DNA of 45,128 bases from Candidatus Saccharimonadota bacterium (GCA_030527585.1 JAUNAL010000004.1:1-45128); one strand, 5' to 3'; shown: positions 1 to 8,465, counted from the stretch's first letter. The notes: generated by a model from the letters alone, not told the origin. A program made the numbers and translations.

Positions 1-356
1 CCATCGGACCTTTTCGCTTCAAAAACCCCTTCCCCTTGCCTTTCCCCTTACCGTCACGGTCTAATCCAGCCGCCAATCTTCCATCGCCCGAATAAAATCC
101 CGGAGCCGCCATTTCATTTTCACGCGCACCGCCAAGAGAATCCCCCACCGTTCCAGCCGCAGCCTCAGCCAATCTCTCCGCCGACACCAAATTTTGCGAA
201 GCCTGTTCACTTCTTAAGCTATTATACCCCCCCCCGGACATCATTTTTCGCTATCGCCCTAGCAACACGATCTCTATCCCCATTCCCTCGTCGCACAAAA
301 TCAAGCCCCATCCGACGCCCATTCCCCCCCGAAGCAGTATTACCTGAAATAGCCAT
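1..356 (-). CDS. Partial protein, probable T4SS-associated membrane protein N-terminus, frameshifted
   Basis: The left edge cuts a minus-strand gene. From ATG 356 the frame reads about 44 residues (beginning MAISGNTASGG) and hits a stop at 222-224. A second frame, open from ATG 241 to the window edge, continues with a Gly/Ala/Arg/Lys-rich stretch that ends in a KGKGKGKGFLKRKG-type basic patch. The two frames meet at a run of nine G (minus strand, 235-227); eight G would join them into one protein. The Gly-rich start followed by a Lys-rich stretch resembles cytoplasmic leaders of CPR secretion-locus membrane proteins, but I see too little to name a family. A TATAAT box lies 11 nt before ATG 356. 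Alternatively, translation starts at ATG 241. Confidence 0.5.
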
Positions 357-367
357 ATATATTATAT

Positions 368-373
368 ATTATA
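368..373 (-). promoter_or_regulatory. -10 box of the left-edge gene
   Basis: TATAAT on the minus strand, preceded by TGT (extended -10), 11 nt upstream of ATG 356. It lies just beyond the rny terminator, so it separates the two units. Confidence 0.6.
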
Positions 374-397
374 ACACGTTTATGTTTAGACAACCAC

Positions 398-424
398 AAA
401 AAAGACCCCCTCGGAGGTCTTTTT
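398..424 (-). terminator. Intrinsic terminator of rny
   Basis: The arms 398-407 and 416-424 pair through GACC/GGTC and flanking A/T runs. On the minus strand the hairpin is followed by a U tract. It begins 7 nt after the rny stop codon. Confidence 0.85.
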
Positions 425-430
425 AATTTA

Positions 431-1948
431 CTATTTCGCGTACTCAACCGCTCTCGTCTCGCGAATCACATTCACCTTGATCACCCCCGGATAACTCATC
501 GTCGCTTCAATCTTATTCGCAATATCTCTCGCCAATTTCAATGCCGACAAATCATCAATCGACTTCGGCTCAACAATTACCCGAATCTCACGCCCCGCCG
601 AAATCGCATAAGCCTTATCAATCCCCGGGAACGAAGTTGCAATGTTCTCAAGATCACGCATCCTTTCCGCAAAATTCTCCGCCGAAATATTTCGCGCACC
701 CGGCCTTGCCGCACTCATCGCATCGCAAATCTTAATAATCACCGCCTCCGGCGTCGTCGACTCAATATCATCGTGATGCGCCGCAATCGCGTGAACTACG
801 TTATCTGGCAAACCATATTTCTTCGCCAACTCCGACCCAATATCCGCATGTTTCCCCTCAATTTTATGCGTCACCGCCTTACCGATATCATGCATCAAAG
901 CCGCCGTCTTTGCGACTCGCTTATCCGCGCCAATCTCTTCCGCAATCATCCCCGCCACATGCGCCATCTCAACCGAATGCAAAAGCACATTCTGTCCATA
1001 CGAAGTCCTAAATTTTAACTCACCAAGCAAATGAATAAGTTCGCGCGGAATCCCAACCAAGCCAACTTCACGCACGGCATCCTCGCCAGCCCTTACGACT
1101 TCTTTCTCGATCTCCTTCTCGCCTTTCGCAACTGCTTCTTCAATCGAAGACGGATTAATTCGCCCATCTTTCATCAAACGCTCCAAAGCATATCTTGCGA
1201 CCTGTCGGCGAATCGGATCAAACGACGACAAAACCACCATCCCTGGCGTATCATCAACCATAATATCAACCCCAGTCGCTCGCTGTAAAGCCTGAATATT
1301 TCGCCCCTCTTTACCGATGATTCGCCCCTTCATATCATCATCTGGAAGCTTTAACGCCGTCACCGTTCGATCCGCCGTCACTTCCGACGACATCCTCTCC
1401 ATCGCCGTCAAAAGAATTGCCTGCGCCGTCTCGTCGATATTATGTTTGATCTCTTTTTGTTCTTTCGCAACCAAATTAACGAGGTCTTGTTTAATATCAT
1501 TTTCCGTCATTTTCATCAATTTCTCGCGTGCTTCCGCTTTTGACAATCCCGCAATCTTCTCTAACTTCTCATGTTGCTTTGTCCGGATCTCGCGCACCTC
1601 ATTCTTGAGGTCATCGAGCTCTTTTTCTTCTTTCGTTAACTTCTCGCTCTTCTTTTCAAGCTGGTCCAACTTCGCATCCAAAGTCGTCTCTCGCTCCGCT
1701 AAACGATTTTCGGTCTTCTTAAGCTCCCGGCGTCGCTCATTCTCTTCATTTTGACCCTTCTCAGCAATTTTCGCCGCTTCTTTTTTAGCCGTCAAAACAA
1801 TTTCTGAAGCCTCATGTTTCGCCTTTCGCACCAAATCATCCGCCTTGCTCTTTCCGCCATTTTCTTTCCTCTTATTATATACGGCAATTCCGCCTGCGCC
1901 AAAAGCAAGCCCAGCCACCGCGGCAATAATTGGGATTAGTATTTCCAT
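431..1948 (-). CDS. rny: Ribonuclease Y
   Basis: This is the membrane-anchored endoribonuclease that starts mRNA decay in many bacteria without RNase E. The 505-residue product has the family's usual length and order: an N-terminal membrane helix (about residues 4-22), a long charged coiled coil (about 30-160), a KH RNA-binding domain with GRIIGKEGRN (near 210), and an HD phosphohydrolase domain with HDIGKA (near 355) and a downstream AHHDD metal-binding motif. The ATG at 1948 follows an AAAGGG Shine-Dalgarno-like sequence and comes about 80 nt after a TGT-TATAAT promoter, so the message has a normal leader, unlike many neighbours. A terminator follows directly, so it is transcribed alone. 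I see nothing unusual in it. Confidence 0.97.
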   Translation of the reverse strand: MEILIPIIAAVAGLAFGAGGIAVYNKRKENGGKSKADDLVRKAKHEASEIVLTAKKEAAKIAEKGQNEENERRRELKKTENRLAERETTLDAKLDQLEKKSEKLTKEEKELDDLKNEVREIRTKQHEKLEKIAGLSKAEAREKLMKMTENDIKQDLVNLVAKEQKEIKHNIDETAQAILLTAMERMSSEVTADRTVTALKLPDDDMKGRIIGKEGRNIQALQRATGVDIMVDDTPGMVVLSSFDPIRRQVARYALERLMKDGRINPSSIEEAVAKGEKEIEKEVVRAGEDAVREVGLVGIPRELIHLLGELKFRTSYGQNVLLHSVEMAHVAGMIAEEIGADKRVAKTAALMHDIGKAVTHKIEGKHADIGSELAKKYGLPDNVVHAIAAHHDDIESTTPEAVIIKICDAMSAARPGARNISAENFAERMRDLENIATSFPGIDKAYAISAGREIRVIVEPKSIDDLSALKLARDIANKIEATMSYPGVIKVNVIRETRAVEYAK

Positions 1949-2034
1949 TTTTCCCTTTCTAATTGTTTTTGTCGATATTTTTCTCTATACCAACGGGTTA
2001 ACAAATAACATCAAATTAATAAGTTCTGTTTATT

Positions 2035-2040
2035 ATTATA
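2035..2040 (-). promoter_or_regulatory. -10 box of rny
   Basis: Extended -10 (TGT TATAAT) on the minus strand, about 86 nt upstream of the rny start, leaving a long AT-rich 5' leader. Confidence 0.6.
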
Positions 2041-2048
2041 ACACGAAA

Positions 2049-2276
2049 TTAAAAAATCGAAGCCGAAATTCGTGTTTCCACACAGCCAGTCGAAGTGTTT
2101 CTGACTACCAAATCAACTCCATTCGACGCACGTTCAATCCTATGCGTTACCCAACCCGACGAGTCACGAATCACCAAAGAATTAGAAACCAAACTCCCCT
2201 CAATATAAGAGCTCGATCCATCTGGCGCACGATAAATCACACCATTCCTAATTAACATTTCTTCCAAATAACCCAT
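2049..2276 (-). CDS. Small hypothetical protein, beta-strand repeats
   Basis: A 75-residue protein I do not recognise. Its sequence alternates short hydrophobic strands with polar turns (IYRAPDGSSSYIEG, LVIRDSSGWVTHRI, LVVRNTSTGCVETRI), which suggests a small beta-meander. There is no signal peptide or membrane helix. A consensus-like promoter (TTGCAA-17-TAAAAT, 2315-2287) places the transcription start within a few nt of ATG 2276, so the mRNA may be leaderless or nearly so. It sits between dnaJ and rny. The single Cys and single Trp give no clue to function. The promoter support makes it likely to be real. Confidence 0.6.
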   Translation of the reverse strand: MGYLEEMLIRNGVIYRAPDGSSSYIEGSLVSNSLVIRDSSGWVTHRIERASNGVDLVVRNTSTGCVETRISASIF

Positions 2277-2286
2277 CTTAGCCCAT

Positions 2287-2315
2287 ATTTTACCCTAACA
2301 GGGACAATATTGCAA
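2287..2315 (-). promoter_or_regulatory. Promoter of the 75-residue protein
   Basis: TTGCAA (2315-2310), 17-nt spacer, TAAAAT (2292-2287), then 10 nt to ATG 2276. Confidence 0.6.
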
Positions 2316-2325
2316 GCATAAGGAA

Positions 2326-3237
2326 TTAACCGAATATACCTCTCTTCTTGGCCCTTTTAAACTCTTCCAATAAATCCTTCTGCTTCTTCGACAAATTCTT
2401 CGGTGTCTCAACAATAATCGTCACAATATGCGGCCCACGATCTCCATCCGCCCTAAACGGCACCCCATGCCCAGACAGCTTAAACGGCGTTCCGCTCTGC
2501 GTCCCCGCCGGAACTTTCATCGTAATCTTTCCATCCACCGTTTCGACTTCTATTTCGCATCCCAATGCCGCATTCACCATGTCAATCTTATGCTCAGAAA
2601 GGATAATCGCACCTTCCCGCGTTAAATTCTTATGCGGCTTCACTCGAACTTTAACATAAAGGTCCCCCGGCCCCGAACCACCCTCTGGCGCCGGTCCACC
2701 TTTTCCGCGTAACCTAATCGACATCCCGTCATCAATCCCCGCCGGAATTTTAATTTTAAGGTCGCCATCATTTGTCGAAACTGTCTTATTTGTCCCAAAA
2801 ATCGCTTCCTCAAAAGAAACCGTAACTTGGGTTTGATAATCCGACCCTCTTCGTGGTCGCCTAGAACCCGTTCCACCAAATCCAAACAAACTTCCCAGAA
2901 TGTCATCGAACATTCCACCGCCGCCAAAATCAAAATTAAAACTCTGGCCATTATAATTAAAGCCGCCGCCAAATGGATTTCCAGCTCCGCCGCCAAAACC
3001 GCCAGCCCCACCAACTCCAGCATGTCCAAACTGGTCATACCTTGCCCGTTTTTGCTTATCCGACAAGACTTCGTGTGCTTCCGAAATTTCCTTAAACTTC
3101 GCCTCAGCTTCCTTATCTCCAGGATTTTTGTCTGGATGATATTTCACCGCCAATTTACGGTAAGCTTTCTTAATCTCATCATCAGATGCCGTTTTTCCAA
3201 CACCCAAAACCTCATAATAATCACGCTTCGTTGCCAT
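2326..3237 (-). CDS. dnaJ: DnaJ-family co-chaperone, class B type (no zinc finger)
   Basis: This J-domain protein of about 303 residues should stimulate DnaK ATPase activity and deliver unfolded clients. It begins [12 protein letters not shown], with the J domain at about 1-68 including the HPD tripeptide (YHPDKNPG), then a Gly/Phe-rich linker (about 70-135), then two beta-barrel substrate-binding domains. The four CxxCxGxG zinc motifs of classical DnaJ are absent, so it is class B (CbpA-like). I chose ATG 3237, not an upstream ATG at 3264, because homology starts there and a TATAAT lies exactly 9 nt before it, which predicts a leaderless mRNA. A perfect CIRCE operator overlaps the -35 region, so HrcA repression is expected. 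dnaK, grpE and hrcA are not in the window. Confidence 0.94.
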   Translation of the reverse strand: MATKRDYYEVLGVGKTASDDEIKKAYRKLAVKYHPDKNPGDKEAEAKFKEISEAHEVLSDKQKRARYDQFGHAGVGGAGGFGGGAGNPFGGGFNYNGQSFNFDFGGGGMFDDILGSLFGFGGTGSRRPRRGSDYQTQVTVSFEEAIFGTNKTVSTNDGDLKIKIPAGIDDGMSIRLRGKGGPAPEGGSGPGDLYVKVRVKPHKNLTREGAIILSEHKIDMVNAALGCEIEVETVDGKITMKVPAGTQSGTPFKLSGHGVPFRADGDRGPHIVTIIVETPKNLSKKQKDLLEEFKRAKKRGIFG

Positions 3238-3246
3238 AATATAGTT

Positions 3247-3284
3247 ATTATAGTCCATTAGCACTCAAAATGCAAGAGTGCTAA
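3247..3284 (-). promoter_or_regulatory. CIRCE operator (HrcA site) and promoter of dnaJ
   Basis: Perfect CIRCE inverted repeat TTAGCACTC-N9-GAGTGCTAA at 3258-3284. The promoter is TTGCAT (3275-3270), a 17-nt spacer and TATAAT (3252-3247). The -35 hexamer lies inside the CIRCE spacer, so bound HrcA would block RNA polymerase. Confidence 0.95.
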
Positions 3285-3287
3285 AAC

Positions 3288-5102
3288 CTACTTCCCCGTC
3301 GGATTAGTCGTAATCAAATTCTCTTCCGTTTCTGACGCAATCACCTGGATATGAACGTGGTTTTGTCCCGCAAAGAACAACCCTTGCCCAACTGGGAAGT
3401 TCGCAAGCCGCCTCTTCTCTTCTTCAGTGAGCTTAAACACATCAGACAAAACGTCCACCGCCGAAGCCGATTGTTTCAACAAAAGCTGCATCGACGAGTT
3501 CGCCACAATCGCTCGTCCCATCTTCGAGCTCATAAAGTCCTCGACGTCCTGCGTAATCGTCGTCAGCCCCAAGTAATATTTACGAGCACGCTTCGCGAGC
3601 GAGAACAAGAAATTCGCTGAATCTTCGAATTGCATCAACTGCCAAGCCTCGTCCACAATCAACATTCGTTTCTTCTGGTCCGCCCTCACCACATTCCAAA
3701 TATGTGACAACACAATATACATTGCAACCGGTCGAAGCTCATCCTCAAGGTCCCGAATGTTAAACACCACCATTTGATTATTAATATCAACATTCGATTG
3801 TTGTGAGAAAATCCCTGCAAACGTCCCGGTCGTATATTTTCGAAGCCTCTGTGCAAGTTGTGGTCCCGACCCCTCCATATGAAGCAAAGTATCATAAAGA
3901 TTCATAATCGTCGGTGGCGTCGACTGGTGCGTCAACGGATCCGCCGTAATCCCAACTCTCGCATAAGTATCAATAAGCGCCTGGTCAAGATCCGCCTCCT
4001 CATTTGCAGTAAGCGCCGGAACAACCTGCCCTCCCGCTGTCATCTGATTCCCGCCTAGCATCAATCTAAACAACCCGTGCAAAGTCACCAAATTAGCGCG
4101 CAAAGCATCATTTGCATCTTCCGCATCCACCACTTTCGGCAAATCGAACGGATTAATCCGCACGTCCGAATTAAGCGACAACCAAACATACGACCCGCCA
4201 ACCGCATCACACAACTTCTGGTACTCATTCTCCGGATCAATAATAATAATTTCCGACCCCACCATCATCGAGCGAAGCGCCTCCAATTTCACCGCAAACG
4301 ACTTACCAGCACCAGACTTCGCAAAGACCACCATATTCGCATTCTCTAAAGAGAACCGATCGAAAATCACCAAACCGTTATTATGCATATTAATTCCATA
4401 CAAAATCCCCTTATCCTGCGTCAAATCCGCCGAGGTGAACGGGAACGACGTCGAAATCGCCCCAGTATTCATATTTCGCCGAATCTGCAACTGATCCGTA
4501 CATTGCGGCATAATCGAATTCATCCCTTGCTCTTGCTGCGAACTTGCTACTTTCGAGAAAATCATCTGCTGCCCAAAAATCGTCTCGATCTTCTGCTGCA
4601 CAAACTTGAGTTCATCCAAAGAGTCCGCCCAAAGCGTCACATAAAGCCCAAACCGGAAAAACTTTTCCGCCCCAACCTGAAGTTGGTCTCGCAGCTCTTC
4701 TGCGTCATTAATCGCCGCCTCAAGCTCCGGATCCCTAACTCGTCCCTTCTCCGCATTCAAATTCATCGAGGCTTCAAGCTGTGTCACTTTCGTTTTCAAG
4801 TTCTTCATCACCACCGCCGACTCAACCGGATAAATATACATCGAAACATCAATTACCTCATCAATATTCACAATCGGCGAAATCCAACCCGTATAAAGCG
4901 ACCGCGGATATCCATAAACATACAACGTCCGCCCATATTTCGTCCCCAATCTAAAATAATCCGAATGAATTTCAATCGCCGCCGGCGAAATCAAATCTCT
5001 TAAAGTGTTCGTCCCCTGTTCGAACGCCCGCTGAATCTGCGCCGCTTCCATCGCCTCGGCTTGCGCCGCAATCTCTGCTGCCGTCAACTTCTTCTTAGCC
5101 AT
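3288..5102 (-). CDS. virB4: VirB4-like type IV secretion ATPase
   Basis: A 604-residue ATPase of the VirB4/TraC/TrbE family, which energises assembly or substrate transfer in type IV secretion and conjugation systems from the cytoplasmic face of the membrane. Visible motifs are Walker A AKSGAGKSF (near residue 265), a following acidic strand IIIIDPEN, Walker B MLIVDEAW (near 490) and a QD motif (TTITQDVEDF) typical of the family. The start codon overlaps the stop of the TraC-like gene as TAATG, so the two are translationally coupled. Together they equal one full-length VirB4, whose N-terminal part is a separate protein here. The gene ends just before the dnaJ CIRCE. Confidence 0.93.
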   Translation of the reverse strand: MAKKKLTAAEIAAQAEAMEAAQIQRAFEQGTNTLRDLISPAAIEIHSDYFRLGTKYGRTLYVYGYPRSLYTGWISPIVNIDEVIDVSMYIYPVESAVVMKNLKTKVTQLEASMNLNAEKGRVRDPELEAAINDAEELRDQLQVGAEKFFRFGLYVTLWADSLDELKFVQQKIETIFGQQMIFSKVASSQQEQGMNSIMPQCTDQLQIRRNMNTGAISTSFPFTSADLTQDKGILYGINMHNNGLVIFDRFSLENANMVVFAKSGAGKSFAVKLEALRSMMVGSEIIIIDPENEYQKLCDAVGGSYVWLSLNSDVRINPFDLPKVVDAEDANDALRANLVTLHGLFRLMLGGNQMTAGGQVVPALTANEEADLDQALIDTYARVGITADPLTHQSTPPTIMNLYDTLLHMEGSGPQLAQRLRKYTTGTFAGIFSQQSNVDINNQMVVFNIRDLEDELRPVAMYIVLSHIWNVVRADQKKRMLIVDEAWQLMQFEDSANFLFSLAKRARKYYLGLTTITQDVEDFMSSKMGRAIVANSSMQLLLKQSASAVDVLSDVFKLTEEEKRRLANFPVGQGLFFAGQNHVHIQVIASETEENLITTNPTGK

Positions 5103-5980
5103 TAAACCTGTCCTCCATTATTCGCCGTTCCCGGCTCTCCTTTTTTCACATACATCGTCGCCAGCTTCGAAAAATCCACCAACGGTTCTCGAACCGCCGT
5201 ATCTGGGTTATTGAAGTTATAATAAAGCTCCGCCAACTCTCTAGTATTTAGCCGAACTGAATGAATCCCAATCTGAAACAACCCCGAAATCACCGAATCA
5301 ACCCGGTTTGCAAGCTCCGACAAAGCCTTATCATACGTCGCCCGGTCAATCCGCGTCACCTGCGGCGCCTTAGTCTTCGAAGAGAACGACGTAAAAAAGT
5401 TCTTCGTCTGCATCAAAACCTTCTCCGCATCTGGCGAAGAATAATACGGGATCACGATAAAGAATGATTTATCCATAATATTCGCTTCTTGCGACAAAAT
5501 GTCAATAAAATTAATATAATTGTCCATCAAAACCCCGAGAAGCATATTATCATTATTCCGCCGAATCTCCGCCAAACGCTCAATATACGGCCCAATATCA
5601 ACCCTCTGCGACCTGACCATAATCTGCGTTGTAAACTTCAACGAATTCAAGAAATTCTGATACGAATACTCAACCGCCTCTCGCTCCACATCCGACATCA
5701 AATCAAAGTTAATCGACTTACATGCCACTACTGCCCTAAACGAGCCATCTTTCATAATCACCACATTATCTCGAAGCTCAGAAATCATCAAAGTCGATTG
5801 TGTCGAAGTCGGAGATTCCTTATTTGGAGAAACCGGCGCCGCCGCTTGCGCATTGATCGCCGTCGCCCCAAGATTCTGCATCGCCGCATTCTGAGCCTGC
5901 GCCTGTGCCCCAGCTGGAGTTTGTGGCATCGGCTGTTGCCCCGGTAAAATCATTTGTGGATTTTGCTGTTGTGGGTTCAT
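5102..5980 (-). CDS. TraC-like protein (separate VirB4 N-terminal region)
   Basis: A 292-residue protein with a Gln/Pro/Ala-rich disordered leader (about 1-50), then a mixed alpha/beta domain starting at STLMISELRDNVVIMKDGSFRAV. That resembles the N-terminal domain found in front of VirB4/TraC ATPases. It has no Walker motifs. It lies 3 nt after prgI and overlaps virB4 by one base, so it probably forms a complex with that ATPase. I infer that prgI, this gene and virB4 are one operon for the membrane-proximal base of a type IV secretion apparatus, as is common in CPR genomes. The exact role of the split is unknown. Confidence 0.85.
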   Translation of the reverse strand: MNPQQQNPQMILPGQQPMPQTPAGAQAQAQNAAMQNLGATAINAQAAAPVSPNKESPTSTQSTLMISELRDNVVIMKDGSFRAVVACKSINFDLMSDVEREAVEYSYQNFLNSLKFTTQIMVRSQRVDIGPYIERLAEIRRNNDNMLLGVLMDNYINFIDILSQEANIMDKSFFIVIPYYSSPDAEKVLMQTKNFFTSFSSKTKAPQVTRIDRATYDKALSELANRVDSVISGLFQIGIHSVRLNTRELAELYYNFNNPDTAVREPLVDFSKLATMYVKKGEPGTANNGGQV

Positions 5981-5983
5981 ATT

Positions 5984-6859
5984 CTAGTGTAGCGAGATAA
6001 ATACTTCGCCATCATCCTTTCTATTTATTCGGTTAGCTTCTTTCGCGATCGTCGCAACAGTATAATCAGAATTATTTGCTAGTTCCATTATATCAGGTTT
6101 TACCGCTTTTGCTTGATTTTCCCGTGCAGGTTGCACCGGCTTCGTCACCTCAGGCACCTTCACCGCCTCCGGCTGAACCACCACGTTCGGCTGAACCGGT
6201 TCCTTCTTGATCTCTCCGTGCGCACCAATAATCGCCGGCGGCGCACTGCTCGCCACAGGTTGCACCCCTTCGCTTCTCTCAATCGCCGCCCGCATCTCAT
6301 TAATCGCCTGCGCATGCCGCTCTTGTTTTTCCTGATTAATCGCCCGGTCAATCACCTGCGCATGATAATTCGTATTGTCAAACATATCCGCCGCCGTACT
6401 CGCCTCCGCTGCAAGGTCATCCCTCATCAGACCATTTCCCCTAATCGCTCGCCCCTCTGAATCCACAATATCCGCCAAAAACGACAATCGGTGCGTCGCC
6501 TCTTCCTGAGTCAAATCCCGCGTCCGAACCTCCTCAACAATTTTTGGCGCTGTAATTAAAATCGTCGATTCTCTCTGCCCCGGCTCCCAAACCCGATTCC
6601 TCGGCTTCAAATAAAACGAAACTAACGCCGCAAGATATGTCTCCATCGGCTGATCCTTTTTAAGCGGCAACGCCAAAATCAAGAAAAACAAAATCACCGG
6701 CAACGGGATAATCGCAAGCAGCGGAAAAAGCTGAAACAGCCCCACCGCGAGCGCAATTAAACCTGCGGCAATCAAAAGATAAACAAACTGCCGAAAACTA
6801 AACGGCCCGATTAACTTGTCGTCCGCCTCAACGTCTTGAGGCACTTTATACTGCGCCAT
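5984..6859 (-). CDS. PrgI family inner-membrane T4SS protein
   Basis: A 291-residue protein. Residues 1-110 match PrgI/VirB3-like proteins: MAQYKVPQDVEADDKLIG, then two adjacent membrane helices (about 24-45 and 47-65), then a PMETYLAAL segment and FYLKPRNRVWEPG. Residues 120-291 are a hydrophilic, Pro/Val-rich tail, longer than in typical PrgI. It is first in the prgI / TraC-like / virB4 operon. A TGC-TATAAT extended -10 ends 8 nt before the ATG, so translation is probably leaderless. PrgI proteins are VirB3 counterparts that anchor VirB4 to the membrane; this is known of the family, not shown here. Confidence 0.9.
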   Translation of the reverse strand: MAQYKVPQDVEADDKLIGPFSFRQFVYLLIAAGLIALAVGLFQLFPLLAIIPLPVILFFLILALPLKKDQPMETYLAALVSFYLKPRNRVWEPGQRESTILITAPKIVEEVRTRDLTQEEATHRLSFLADIVDSEGRAIRGNGLMRDDLAAEASTAADMFDNTNYHAQVIDRAINQEKQERHAQAINEMRAAIERSEGVQPVASSAPPAIIGAHGEIKKEPVQPNVVVQPEAVKVPEVTKPVQPARENQAKAVKPDIMELANNSDYTVATIAKEANRINRKDDGEVFISLH

Positions 6860-6867
6860 ATAAAAAT

Positions 6868-6873
6868 ATTATA
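6868..6873 (-). promoter_or_regulatory. Extended -10 of the prgI operon
   Basis: TATGC-TATAAT on the minus strand, 8 nt before ATG 6859. Confidence 0.75.
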
Positions 6874-6890
6874 GCATAACTTTTATAAAG

Positions 6891-6914
6891 AAAAAGCCCC
6901 GCATGAAGCGGGGC
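6891..6914 (-). terminator. Intrinsic terminator upstream of prgI
   Basis: Perfect stem GCCCCGC/GCGGGGC (6914-6908 with 6902-6896), 5-nt loop, then a U5 tract. It ends the transcript of the gene at 6932-7605. Confidence 0.93.
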
Positions 6915-6931
6915 AAGGTTCGATAATGTTA

Positions 6932-7605
6932 CTATTCCGAAAGGTAAGCATGAAATTCCGTTTCCGACATCTCCGTAAAAAGATACCCAAGCCCGCTATT
7001 CATATCTAATACAACCATGAAATCATTTTCTGCAAGATCGAAATACCCATTCCACAGCACAACTATGTCATAATGCGTTAAAACCAGTATTGCCCTAACT
7101 GTCAACTCTGCCACCTCGAGATTAGCGCCCCTAGGCAAATCCTTATAGCAAACCATCGCCGGCAAAGGCACCCCCGGTTATTCAATTCACACTGCATATT
7201 GGCCAACTCGCTAACATCAACATCGTCATATTCTCCATAAATTCGCAGTTTATTCCAATTCAGAAATTCAGTCGATAAGTTAAGTCGTTCCAAAGATATC
7301 TTAGTTCTCGCCAAAGACATAAAATCTCCCTCTATCTCATACGCCATAAAATCCGCTAAATCCCAAGCTTCCTGCGTATCAAATTTGATTCCTTGCCGAG
7401 TCAATGCCTCGAAAACCTGCCCAAGTGCCTCTAGCTCGCCCAGTCGCACAATTTCCCTCAGTCCTCCCAGAATCGGTATCGTCCTCTTCCTCAAGGCATT
7501 CTTTCCATCAAGAATCACATCTCTTAAATTCTGCGCAATTTCCTCTGCCCGCACCCTCGCCTTGGTTTTCCCCGTTTTTTTAGCACTCTTCTCTTTCTTC
7601 ATCAT
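6932..7605 (-). pseudogene. Unknown accessory protein split by a frameshift
   Basis: Two minus-strand frames overlap at 7102-7171. The upstream part starts at ATG 7605 (next ATG 7602) after an AAGGAGGG Shine-Dalgarno, has a Lys-rich start (MMKKEKSAKK) and reads to about 7172 as helical sequence. It then runs into Cys/Arg/Trp-rich nonsense. The downstream frame (from about 7171 to 6932) continues with well-formed sequence (VVLWNGYFDLAENDFMVVLD) and ends in MSETEFHAYLSE. One extra G in a G5 run near 7172-7176 would give a single protein of about 224 residues. I do not recognise the family. It has its own perfect promoter and terminator. It could be sequencing error, decay or programmed shifting. 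Confidence 0.6.
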
Positions 7606-7653
7606 CTTTCCCTCCTTATTAAAGTACTGCATCAAAAAACTGCCAATATCCCC

Positions 7654-7682
7654 ATTATACCACGCTACAGCAAAATTGTCAA
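7654..7682 (-). promoter_or_regulatory. Consensus promoter of the split gene
   Basis: TTGACA (7682-7677), 17-nt spacer, TATAAT (7659-7654): a perfect sigma-70-type promoter, followed by a leader of about 45 nt and a strong Shine-Dalgarno. Confidence 0.9.
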
Positions 7683-7698
7683 CCCCGCTAGACCCCAC

Positions 7699-7722
7699 AA
7701 AAAGCCCCGCCAAAGCGAAGCT
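7699..7722 (-). terminator. Intrinsic terminator of the zinc-ribbon gene
   Basis: Minus-strand stem AGCTTCGC/GCGGGGCT (8 bp with two G-U pairs), loop TTTG, then a U tract. Confidence 0.8.
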
Positions 7723-7741
7723 ATTTCGTTTAGAAAAAAGA

Positions 7742-8335
7742 TCAGAACAATTTGAATTCGCCGTTCGTCGTATCCACCCCATTAAGATAGTCGACAATCG
7801 ACTCCATCCGAGCTTGAGCCTGCGGAACGATCAATATTCCATCTCGCACGCCTTTTTCGGCAAGCTTAATGTCTAACCATGCGTAAAAGCAATAATTTTC
7901 TTTGCCTTCTTCGCTCAATCCAGGCGGATATTTGCCGTTCTCTACATCTTCATAATAGTCATTATAACAATGATAACAAAGAGAGCGCTCTTCAATCTCC
8001 TCAAGCAATCCACCGCAAAACCCACAATGTTTTCCATCCACAACCGCTTTTCCCACCAAAGTAGGGTATTCTTTTGCAAACTGCCGATCAAAACAATATG
8101 GATATGCTCGGTCATTGTCGAGATTAACGTATAACATCTCACCTTCTGCAAGACCACACTTCTCTCTTAGTCTCTGCTCTGCTCCCGCTTTAGTTTTCTC
8201 TTCCTTCTCTTTTCTCTCAAATCTGAGTAAATCGGCTTTTCTTCTTGCCTGTTCTTCCTCTTCTTTCTTCTGCCTTTCCGCTAAAATCGATTCTCTCTGA
8301 GCAACCCTTAGTGCCCGCATTTCACTCTTACTCAT
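7742..8335 (-). CDS. Hypothetical coiled-coil and zinc-ribbon protein
   Basis: A 197-residue protein I do not recognise. Residues 1-65 are a highly charged Glu/Lys/Arg helix, probably a coiled coil. Next comes a short domain around MLYVNLDNDRAYPYCFDRQFAKEYP. A CGFC (near 113) and CYHC (near 130) pair could bind one zinc ion. The C-terminal part has EGKENYCFYAWLDIKLAEKGV. ATG 8335 follows an AAGGAGGAAG Shine-Dalgarno, and a TTGACT-17-TATAAT promoter and own terminator show it is an independent unit. It lies between the split gene and the TrbL-like gene, but nothing links it to secretion. Confidence 0.75.
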   Translation of the reverse strand: MSKSEMRALRVAQRESILAERQKKEEEEQARRKADLLRFERKEKEEKTKAGAEQRLREKCGLAEGEMLYVNLDNDRAYPYCFDRQFAKEYPTLVGKAVVDGKHCGFCGGLLEEIEERSLCYHCYNDYYEDVENGKYPPGLSEEGKENYCFYAWLDIKLAEKGVRDGILIVPQAQARMESIVDYLNGVDTTNGEFKLF

Positions 8336-8403
8336 ATTCTTTCTTCCTCCTTAAGGAACTTGAAAATCATAGGCTTTTAAAGGCCCGCCTTCACTACCCT
8401 TTA

Positions 8404-8432
8404 ATTATAGCATACTTTCCCAAAAAAGTCAA
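8404..8432 (-). promoter_or_regulatory. Promoter of the zinc-ribbon gene, inside the upstream terminator
   Basis: TTGACT (8432-8427), 17-nt spacer, TGC TATAAT (8409-8404). The -35 hexamer is the 3' arm of the terminator stem that ends the upstream gene. Confidence 0.88.
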
Positions 8433-8458
8433 TAGCGCCACTCCGGACGCCATTGACT
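8422..8458 (-). terminator. Intrinsic terminator of the TrbL-like gene
   Basis: Arms AGTCAATGGCG (8458-8448) and CGCTATTGACT (8437-8427) form an 11-bp stem with one mismatch or wobble, followed by U6. Confidence 0.88.
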
Positions 8459-8465
8459 CAGATTT

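Noticed and set aside
431-2255. Several plus-strand frames opposite rny and dnaJ
   Set aside because: Low-complexity, Arg/His/Ser-rich antisense shadows without ribosome sites.
6932-7171. Independent 79-residue gene
   Set aside because: It would start with GTG inside another gene without a ribosome site; a frameshifted continuation fits better.
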